This document shows, piece by piece, positions 57,366 through 64,000 of a stretch of 64,000 bases of DNA. Origin of the DNA: Ferdinandcohnia sp047238305 (GTDB lineage: Bacteria > Bacillota > Bacilli > Bacillales > Bacillaceae_L); assembly GCF_047238305.1 (NCBI RefSeq), contig NZ_JBDFMO010000001.1, positions 2,480,001 through 2,544,000 of the forward strand, written 5' to 3'. Both the position numbers and the translations under genes were made by a program. The notes beneath the pieces were generated by a model. It saw only the letters and a list, made by a program, of their open reading frames with translations, searched no databases and was not told the origin of the DNA. The stretch's first letter is position 1, and every line of letters begins with the position of its first letter.

Positions 57366-60008
57366 ATGGAAGGAAATGAAAAAACGTTATCTACAAAGTA
57401 TGACCCGCAAGCAATTGAAGCGGGCCGCTATCAATATTGGTTGGATGGTAAATTTTTTGAAGCAAAAGATGATGCTTCGAAAAAACCATACACAATTGTC
57501 ATCCCACCGCCGAACGTTACAGGGAAGTTACACCTTGGGCATGCGTGGGATACAACCTTACAGGATATTCTAACTCGTATAAAAAGGATGCAAGGCTATG
57601 ATGTTCTGTGGCTACCAGGAATGGACCATGCCGGTATTGCGACTCAAGCTAAAGTTGAAGCGAAGCTACGTGAGGAAGGAAAAACTCGCTATGATTTAGG
57701 GCGAGAAAAATTCGTAGAGGAAACATGGAAGTGGAAAGAAGAATATGCGAGTCATATTCGTGAGCAATGGTCAAAACTAGGACTTGGTTTAGATTACTCA
57801 AGAGAACGATTCACACTTGATGAAGGACTATCAAAAGCAGTTCGTGAAGTGTTCGTTACCTTATATAAAAAAGGGCTTATTTATCGCGGTGAATACATTA
57901 TCAACTGGGATCCTGCAACAAAAACAGCCCTCTCTGACATCGAGGTCATTTATAAAGATGTTCAAGGTGCATTTTACCATATGCGCTATCCTTTAGCAGA
58001 TGGTAGCGGATCAATTGAAATTGCAACAACTCGTCCTGAAACCATGCTTGGCGATACTGCCATCGCGGTTCATCCAGAGGATGAGCGCTTTAAACACCTA
58101 ATCGGTAAAACTGTGATTCTTCCAATCGTAGGTAGGGAAATTCCGATTGTTGGTGATGATTATGTTGATATGGAATTTGGTTCTGGTGCTGTAAAAATCA
58201 CACCTGCCCATGATCCAAATGACTTCGAGGTTGGCAATCGTCACAATCTCGAACGCGTTCTCGTCATGAATGAAGACGGAACGATGAATGCGAATGCTGG
58301 TAAATACCAAGGTATGGACCGCTTTGAATGCAGAAAGCAAATTGTTAAGGACCTTCAAGAAGAAGGTGTACTTTTCAAAATTGAAGACCATCTTCATTCA
58401 GTCGGACATAGTGAGCGAAGTGGGGCAGTAGTTGAACCCTATTTGTCCACACAATGGTTTGTAAAAATGCAGCCATTAGCGGATGAAGCGATTAAACTTC
58501 AAAGTCAGGAAGATAAAGTACATTTCGTTCCAGAACGTTTTGAAAAGACGTATCTACATTGGATGGAGAATATTCGTGATTGGTGTATTTCGCGTCAATT
58601 ATGGTGGGGTCACAGAATCCCTGCTTGGTATCATAAAGAAACTGGTGAGGTATATGTTGATCATGAACCACCAGCAGATATTGACAACTGGGAGCAGGAC
58701 AAAGACGTTTTAGACACGTGGTTTAGTTCTGCATTATGGCCATTTTCGACAATGGGCTGGCCTGATAAAGATGCTACAGATTTTAAACGTCACTACCCAA
58801 CAGATGCTCTTGTAACTGGCTATGACATCATCTTCTTCTGGGTATCAAGAATGATATTCCAAGGCCTTGAATTTACTGGGAAACGTCCATTTAAGGATGT
58901 TCTAATTCACGGTCTAGTACGTGATGCAGAAGGTCGTAAAATGAGTAAGTCACTTGGAAATGGTGTTGACCCAATGGATGTCATTGCCAAATACGGTGCC
59001 GATTCATTACGGTACTTCTTATCAACTGGAAGCTCACCAGGGCAAGACTTACGCTTTAGTATTGAAAAAGTTGAAGCGACTTGGAACTTTGCAAACAAGA
59101 TTTGGAATGCATCGCGTTTTGCATTAATGAATATGGGTGATTTAACGTTTGAAGACATTGACTTTAGCGGTGAAAAATCTGTTGCCGATAAGTGGATTTT
59201 AACTCGCCTAAATGAAACAATCGCATCAGTCACAAATCTTGCTGATAAATATGAATTCGGTGAAGTAGGAAGAGTATTATATAACTTCATTTGGGATGAC
59301 TTCTGTGATTGGTATATTGAAATGGCGAAGCTTCCTTTATACGGTGAAGACGAGCAAGCGAAGAAGACAACGAGATCGATTCTTGCTTATGTTTTAGATA
59401 ATACAATGAGATTGCTACATCCATTTATGCCGTTTATTACCGAGGAAATATGGCAGAATCTGCCGCATAATGGCGAATCCATTACTATTGCAAAATGGCC
59501 AGAAGTAAATGCGCAACTTTCAGATGACCAAGCTGCACAGGAAATGCGACTATTAGTAGATATTATTCGCTCTGTTCGAAACATCCGCGCAGAGGTGAAT
59601 ACACCAATGAGCAAGCAAATTAAGCTTTATATTAAGGCAAAGGATGAAACAGTTCTAACCCAACTAGAAAAGAATCGTTCATACCTAGAGAGATTCTGTA
59701 ATCCTAGTGAGCTTGAGATTGCAACTGATATTACTTCACCTGAAAAATCAATGACGTCTGTTGTAACAGGTGCGGAACTATTCCTACCACTTGAAGGACT
59801 TATTAATATCGAAGAAGAAATTAAGCGACTAGAAAAAGAACTAGATAAGCTTGATAAAGAGGTTGAACGCGTTCAGAAAAAACTAGGCAACGAAGGTTTT
59901 GTAAAGAAAGCACCTCAAAAAGTAATCGATGAAGAGCGAGCAAAAGAAAGAGACTATCTCGAAAAACGAGAAACAGTTCGTGAGCGCATTGCAGAATTAA
60001 GAGGCTAA
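57366..60008 (+). CDS. valS: Valyl-tRNA synthetase
   Basis: This 880-residue class I synthetase has the HIGH motif as PPNVTGKLHLGHAW near residue 45 and the KMSKS motif as GRKMSKSLGNG near residue 525. The CP1 editing domain includes TTRPETMLGDTAIAVHP. An anticodon-binding domain and a C-terminal coiled coil (about residues 810-880) follow. The start is ATG behind AAGGAGGAAAAC. The T-box upstream reports on tRNA-Val charging. B. subtilis ValS is 880 residues. Confidence 0.98.
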   Translation: MEGNEKTLSTKYDPQAIEAGRYQYWLDGKFFEAKDDASKKPYTIVIPPPNVTGKLHLGHAWDTTLQDILTRIKRMQGYDVLWLPGMDHAGIATQAKVEAKLREEGKTRYDLGREKFVEETWKWKEEYASHIREQWSKLGLGLDYSRERFTLDEGLSKAVREVFVTLYKKGLIYRGEYIINWDPATKTALSDIEVIYKDVQGAFYHMRYPLADGSGSIEIATTRPETMLGDTAIAVHPEDERFKHLIGKTVILPIVGREIPIVGDDYVDMEFGSGAVKITPAHDPNDFEVGNRHNLERVLVMNEDGTMNANAGKYQGMDRFECRKQIVKDLQEEGVLFKIEDHLHSVGHSERSGAVVEPYLSTQWFVKMQPLADEAIKLQSQEDKVHFVPERFEKTYLHWMENIRDWCISRQLWWGHRIPAWYHKETGEVYVDHEPPADIDNWEQDKDVLDTWFSSALWPFSTMGWPDKDATDFKRHYPTDALVTGYDIIFFWVSRMIFQGLEFTGKRPFKDVLIHGLVRDAEGRKMSKSLGNGVDPMDVIAKYGADSLRYFLSTGSSPGQDLRFSIEKVEATWNFANKIWNASRFALMNMGDLTFEDIDFSGEKSVADKWILTRLNETIASVTNLADKYEFGEVGRVLYNFIWDDFCDWYIEMAKLPLYGEDEQAKKTTRSILAYVLDNTMRLLHPFMPFITEEIWQNLPHNGESITIAKWPEVNAQLSDDQAAQEMRLLVDIIRSVRNIRAEVNTPMSKQIKLYIKAKDETVLTQLEKNRSYLERFCNPSELEIATDITSPEKSMTSVVTGAELFLPLEGLINIEEEIKRLEKELDKLDKEVERVQKKLGNEGFVKKAPQKVIDEERAKERDYLEKRETVRERIAELRG

Positions 60009-60016
60009 ATGAATAA

Positions 60017-60048
60017 AAGGCGAATCTTATATAGATTCGTCTTTCCTT
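60017..60048 (+). terminator. Intrinsic terminator after valS
   Basis: GGCGAATC pairs with GATTCGTC (one wobble) and is followed by TTTCCTTC. The T tract is moderate. Confidence 0.6.
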
Positions 60049-60076
60049 CATTTTAACTATATTTGGAGGAACGTAT

Positions 60077-61378
60077 ATGATACAGACTTATGATGAAGCC
60101 CTTTCTTGGATTCATGGGAGATTAAGACTCGGCATGAAGCCAGGTCTATCCCGAATGGAATGGATGATGGAACGACTCGATCATCCGCAAGAAAAAATCA
60201 AGGCCATTCATGTAGCGGGAACAAACGGGAAGGGATCTACTGTTAGCTATATCCGAAACATGTTACAAGAAGCAGGTTATAAAATTGGAACCTTCACTTC
60301 TCCTTATATCGAGACATTTAATGAACGTATTAGTGTAAATGGAAAGCCTATTTCAGATGATGAAATTGTCTCTCTTTTACAAGTGATACAACCATTAGCG
60401 GAAGAGTTGGAGGGGACCGAACTTGGTGGTCCAACTGAATTTGAAGTAATCACGGCAATGGCTCTTTATTATTTTGGGGAAGCTTCCAATATCGACTTTG
60501 TGATTATGGAGGTTGGATTAGGAGGTAGACTTGATTCAACCAATGTTATTAACCCTCTTATATCAATTATCACAAGTATTGGCTTTGATCACATGAATAT
60601 TCTTGGAGATACAATTGAAGAAATTGCGGGCGAAAAAGCGGGAATCATCAAACGAAATGTACCTGTTATTACGGCAGTTGAACAACAGGAAGCGATTGAA
60701 GTTATAAGTGCGAAAGCCAAAGAAAAAAATAGCCCTTTATATCAACTAGGGCAGGATTTCTTTATCCTTGGTCACCAATCAAATAACGGAGAATCTTTTA
60801 CGGTCAAAACACAGAATAAAACCTTTCAAAATCTGCACATCTCGATGAAAGGTGCCCACCAAGTGAGAAACGCAAGTTTAGCCGTATTGGCAGTTCATAT
60901 GTTGCAAGATACTGGTGCTGTACAAATAGAAGAGCGTCAACTTGTGACAGGTTTAGAAAAAACGAAATGGGTTGGGCGATTTGAAGAGATTTCGAAGAAT
61001 CCACTGGTCATCCTGGATGGTGCCCATAATCCAGAAGGTGTTAATAGTCTTGTGAACACGATAGAAGCTCACTTGAGAGGCAAAGACATCCACATTATTT
61101 TTAGTGCCTTAAGTGATAAAAAATTAGACACAATGATTGGGCAACTTGAAAAAATCGCAAAAACCTTAACTTTTACAAGCTTTGACTACCCAAGAGCTGC
61201 AACCACAATAGAACTATATGAAAATTCATCTGCAGGTGAGTCTATAAAAACTGTCGATAATTGGCAGGAGGCAGTGGAAGCTGGAGTAGAACGAGTATCT
61301 TCGGTAGAAAATGCAGCTCTCATTATTACGGGCTCCCTATATTTTATTTCAGAGGTTAGGAGATTTTTATTAAACTGA
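60077..61378 (+). CDS. folC: Folylpolyglutamate synthase / dihydrofolate synthase
   Basis: This 433-residue Mur-ligase-type enzyme adds glutamate to folates. The P-loop is HVAGTNGKGSTVSYI near residue 48, with FTSPYIETFNERI and MEVGLGGRLDSTNVI following. The omega-loop region GFDHMNILGDTIEEIAGEKAGIIK and the C-terminal ILDGAHNPEGV are also family features. The start is ATG behind TTTGGAGGAACG. It follows valS, as in B. subtilis, where comC comes next; here pilin-like genes follow a terminator. Confidence 0.97.
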   Translation: MIQTYDEALSWIHGRLRLGMKPGLSRMEWMMERLDHPQEKIKAIHVAGTNGKGSTVSYIRNMLQEAGYKIGTFTSPYIETFNERISVNGKPISDDEIVSLLQVIQPLAEELEGTELGGPTEFEVITAMALYYFGEASNIDFVIMEVGLGGRLDSTNVINPLISIITSIGFDHMNILGDTIEEIAGEKAGIIKRNVPVITAVEQQEAIEVISAKAKEKNSPLYQLGQDFFILGHQSNNGESFTVKTQNKTFQNLHISMKGAHQVRNASLAVLAVHMLQDTGAVQIEERQLVTGLEKTKWVGRFEEISKNPLVILDGAHNPEGVNSLVNTIEAHLRGKDIHIIFSALSDKKLDTMIGQLEKIAKTLTFTSFDYPRAATTIELYENSSAGESIKTVDNWQEAVEAGVERVSSVENAALIITGSLYFISEVRRFLLN

Positions 61379-61403
61379 ATAGAGTCAAGGCCGATGTGAA
61401 ATA

Positions 61404-61433
61404 GATAAGAAAAGACTTTCTTATCTTTTTTTC
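61404..61433 (+). terminator. Intrinsic terminator after folC
   Basis: GATAAGAAA-AGAC-TTTCTTATC is followed by TTTTTTT. Confidence 0.88.
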
Positions 61434-61538
61434 ATGAAAAAGACAACATATGACATGGATTTATGTTTTTTTCTTTTCTAAATAATTTATTCAGCCTATA
61501 ATGGTGCTAAAGAACTAATTGAGAAGGGGGAGTGGAGG

Positions 61539-61970
61539 ATGAAGATTAAGAATCAAAGCGGAATCACTTTAATCGAAGTTCTTGCCTCCATTGTCATTCT
61601 TTCTCTAATCATTGTTACAATTGTACCGATGTTCATTCAATCATCTAAAGCAAATAATCTTTCTAAGAGTATTACTGAATCCACTTATCTTGCGGAATCA
61701 GAGATGGAAGAAATAATTCAATTAAATACAAAGTCTGCTTCCCCTTCCCTTAGTGAATTATCAAAACAAATGAATGATTATGGATACAACACTGATCTTT
61801 CATGTAGTACTTGTTATGGAATGACGAAAGATGACCGTTATGTATTTGTACAATTAAAAGATACCTCAACTGACCTAGTGAAGGTTGTCTTAAAAGTATA
61901 TAGAGATTCAAGTAAACAAAAGCTCGAGTCCCAAATGGAGACGATCATATCTTGGAAAAAGAGTGGGTGA
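61539..61970 (+). CDS. Type IV prepilin-like protein (PilV/GspI-like)
   Basis: This 143-residue protein has a prepilin leader: MKIKNQSG before ITLIEVLASIVILSLIIV, with cleavage expected after Gly8 and Glu at mature position 5. A short globular C-terminus carries the pair CSTC (Cys about residues 88-91). The start is ATG with AGAAGGGGGAG upstream. It is the first of three minor pilin-like genes. Its stop is five bases before the next start. It could belong to a type IV pilus, or to a DNA-uptake pseudopilus, but it is not comGC-like. Confidence 0.85.
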   Translation: MKIKNQSGITLIEVLASIVILSLIIVTIVPMFIQSSKANNLSKSITESTYLAESEMEEIIQLNTKSASPSLSELSKQMNDYGYNTDLSCSTCYGMTKDDRYVFVQLKDTSTDLVKVVLKVYRDSSKQKLESQMETIISWKKSG

Positions 61971-61975
61971 TCAGG

Positions 61976-62368
61976 ATGGAAAAGTGTGAGAAGGGTGTAA
62001 CATTAGTTGAACTCTTAGCTGCCATTTCACTTCTTTCAATTATTCTTTTGCTTGCTAGCTCTGTTCACTTATTTGGGCAAAAACAGATGATTACCCAAAA
62101 GAATGAAGTACAAATCCAATCACATGAAAGACTTGCTGCAAATCTAATTACAAAAGAAATAAGAAAAGCAGATACGGTTAAGGTCAATAATCCCAATGAA
62201 TTAACGATTAATGGCTCAGATGTATACAAACTTGAGGGAACCACAATTGAAAAAAATAATGAAGAGTTTATGACGAATATAAATGGTTTTAATGTTTCGA
62301 AGAATGGAAATCAAGTGATTTTAAAAATAGGAGCTCTGCCAGAAACTACTATTTATATCCGAGAATAG
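61976..62368 (+). CDS. Type IV prepilin-like protein (PilW/GspJ-like)
   Basis: This 130-residue protein has the prepilin leader MEKCEKG before VTLVELLAAISLLSIILLL. The rest forms a small globular domain with ETTIYIRE at the end. The start taken is ATG at 61976, since GTGGGTGATCAGG lies upstream and the previous gene ends at 61970; a longer frame from TTG at 61952 also exists. It is the second of three genes in a pilin-like cluster and probably an assembly-platform or tip minor pilin. Confidence 0.82.
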   Translation: MEKCEKGVTLVELLAAISLLSIILLLASSVHLFGQKQMITQKNEVQIQSHERLAANLITKEIRKADTVKVNNPNELTINGSDVYKLEGTTIEKNNEEFMTNINGFNVSKNGNQVILKIGALPETTIYIRE

Positions 62369-62378
62369 GCGTGATATT

Positions 62379-63881
62379 GTGAAAAAACAAACTTCATTTA
62401 TCCAAAATGAAAAAGGTATTGCTCTTGTCATGGTACTATTAATTCTTACGGTCATGACAATTTTAGGACTAGCCATAATGGGACTCACCCTTAACAATAT
62501 GAAAATGAGTTCTGGTGAAAGAACCTACCAATCTACCTATTATATTGCTGAATCGGGCATAACCTATACAATGGACATGGTAAATCAAAATATTGTAAAT
62601 ATTTATAATGACTCTGCCACCAGAGGAACTTTTTTTTCAGAAATTGATCATATGGTTGCGGACATAAATAATGAACCACCCTATCGCAATTTTGAAGAAG
62701 CTTTTGGCCATATACCAGAGGCAAAAATAACGATAGAAAAGATTGGGAATTACGATGTGAATGACAACTATCGAGATTATAAACTCACTTCGATCGGAAC
62801 AATCGATAATCGGTCACGTACTGTGGAGAAACAAATTCGTATATCTTGGGTAGATAAATCGAATATTGACATTCCTGATACGGCGGTGTTTGTGAAAGAG
62901 AAAATTGATTTATCAAGAGGTGCACAAATTATCGGTGATGCCGGAACTAACTCTTCTGCCCCAAATTCGGTCATCATTAATGGTGGTGCAAGTATAACAG
63001 GAACAATATATGTAGGACCTAATGCTAAAAATGATGTTATTAATAATTCAAATTTCCAAGTAGTAAATTTACCTTATCAAAATACATTCGACCTGCCTCC
63101 CTTTCCTGATTTTCCATCCAATTCAAAACCGGAAAATGAGAGGATAAATAATAGTTATAATGTCATTGATAACGGTTCATTGCTCATTGATAACTACTTA
63201 GCAGATAACTATTTTTTGAATATGGACAAGGATTTGAAATTCAATGACATTTATATTACAAGAAATCGAACACTAAATATTAATATTGGAAATGCTGATC
63301 GCAGTATAGTTGTAGATCACTTAAATATTGTAAATGGAAAAATAAATATAATTGGAGCAGGTAAGCTCACTCTTTATGTTACTAATAAAATTACTATGGG
63401 GAGTAGTAGTGTTATTAATACAACAGATGAAATTGAAAGTAAAAAAATGAATGAAGCTACAAAGTCGAACCTTATAAAAGAACAAATAAAAAAACTTGAT
63501 ATTTTTTATAAAGGATCAACTCTAGAAATGGCAGGAGGCCAAAAAATATATGGTTCGCTATATGCCCAAAATGCAGACATTGAAATGACTAGGGGTTCTG
63601 GTTTTCAAGGACATATTATTACTGGTGGCGTAAAAATAAACATTGATGGTGATGCGAGTGCAGTGACTCAAGTATTTTATGCTCCTAATGCTAATGTGAA
63701 AATATTAGGAGGTGGGTCAGTAAAAGGTAATATTATTTCTAAAAATCTTACCATTACAGGTGGAGGGGTAATAACATATGAAAAAGTTTCTTTTGAAGAT
63801 CTACCCCCAATGTTTGGTGGTACAACAGAAACCATTTCACCAACGGATATTCTTTCAGCGGAACCTACTCGAGAAAAATAA
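62379..63881 (+). CDS. PilX-like minor pilin with polymer-forming repeats
   Basis: This 500-residue protein starts VKKQTSFIQNEKGIALVMVLLILTVMTILGLAIMGLTLNNM, a PilX-type N-terminal membrane segment (about residues 12-36) followed by SGERTYQSTYYIAESGITY. The C-terminal half (residues about 180-470) has repeated beta-strand Gly-Ala-Ser segments such as GGASITGTIYVGPNA, GGQKIYGSLYAQNADIEM and GGGSVKGNIISKNLTI. These look like bactofilin or beta-helix repeats. The start is GTG. It is likely a large surface-exposed subunit at the pilus tip, an inference from domain order. Confidence 0.82.
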   Translation: MKKQTSFIQNEKGIALVMVLLILTVMTILGLAIMGLTLNNMKMSSGERTYQSTYYIAESGITYTMDMVNQNIVNIYNDSATRGTFFSEIDHMVADINNEPPYRNFEEAFGHIPEAKITIEKIGNYDVNDNYRDYKLTSIGTIDNRSRTVEKQIRISWVDKSNIDIPDTAVFVKEKIDLSRGAQIIGDAGTNSSAPNSVIINGGASITGTIYVGPNAKNDVINNSNFQVVNLPYQNTFDLPPFPDFPSNSKPENERINNSYNVIDNGSLLIDNYLADNYFLNMDKDLKFNDIYITRNRTLNINIGNADRSIVVDHLNIVNGKINIIGAGKLTLYVTNKITMGSSSVINTTDEIESKKMNEATKSNLIKEQIKKLDIFYKGSTLEMAGGQKIYGSLYAQNADIEMTRGSGFQGHIITGGVKINIDGDASAVTQVFYAPNANVKILGGGSVKGNIISKNLTITGGGVITYEKVSFEDLPPMFGGTTETISPTDILSAEPTREK

Positions 63882-63895
63882 GTTGATAAAATGCT

Positions 63896-63922
63896 TAGGG
63901 GGCGTATCGCTCCTTTTTTTTT
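63896..63922 (+). terminator. Intrinsic terminator after the pilin-like operon
   Basis: GGGGCG/CGCTCC (one wobble) around TAT is followed by TTTTTTTTT. It ends the three-gene unit. Confidence 0.85.
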
Positions 63923-64000
63923 GTAAAAAATGACGAATTGTAACAAAATCATTGTTTTTATTACAAATAGGCCCTTAATTATCTTTAGTATTTTCCTATT

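Overview
This window is a chromosomal segment of a low-GC Gram-positive endospore former of the family Bacillaceae. Its gene order follows Bacillus subtilis from mutS2 to folC almost gene for gene. It carries spore genes (gerE, gerM, spoVID, a CotS-like ysxE, forespore-type lonB) and Bacillus regulatory signals: an L-box, two T-boxes, a FadR operator, a cre site, and sigma-F-like and sigma-K-like promoters. The genus cannot be fixed from the sequence alone.

Layout. 1-7.7 kb: 3' part of mutS2, a DUF350 membrane protein, then the fatty-acid degradation genes lcfA, fadR, fadB, etfB, etfA. 7.7-12.6 kb: a candidate small RNA, trxA, uvrC, lysine-riboswitch-controlled lysC, and yslB on the minus strand. 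13-16.2 kb: succinate dehydrogenase sdhCAB. 16.3-18.7 kb: ysmA, gerE, ysmB, racE. 18.75-21.9 kb: an accessory island between racE and gerM with an IS1595-type transposase, a small membrane protein, a 54-bp tandem repeat of hairpins and a NERD-domain protein. 22-25.1 kb: gerM, rph, rdgB, ysnB. 25.25-25.6 kb: a tRNA-Arg(UCU) gene interrupted in the anticodon by a group I intron. 25.6-35.1 kb: the ilvBHC-leuABCD operon, with a cre site, a CodY-like box and a leucine T-box. 35.2-44.4 kb: ysoA, tig, clpX, lonB, lonA, ysxC. 44.6-46.9 kb: a polar amino-acid ABC transporter between ysxC and hemA, where B. subtilis has none. 47-54.2 kb: a minus-strand membrane protein and the haem operon hemAXCDBL. 54.3-61.4 kb: spoVID, ysxE, a small membrane protein, T-box-controlled valS, and folC. 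61.5-63.9 kb: three type IV pilin-like genes where B. subtilis has comC.

Most genes are housekeeping and are called with high confidence. The unusual material lies between genes. There is a spliced tRNA gene. There are two related families of structured dispersed repeats. One (4723-4921, 28902-29163) has terminal inverted repeats and sits just after stop codons inside the fad and ilv-leu clusters. The other (10601-10788, 26421-26620, solo end 57308-57332) sits every time between a riboswitch or T-box terminator and the ribosome binding site of an amino-acid gene, and its stems are kept by compensatory changes. There is also an unassigned promoter-to-terminator small RNA locus upstream of trxA, and a tandem array of hairpins in the accessory island.
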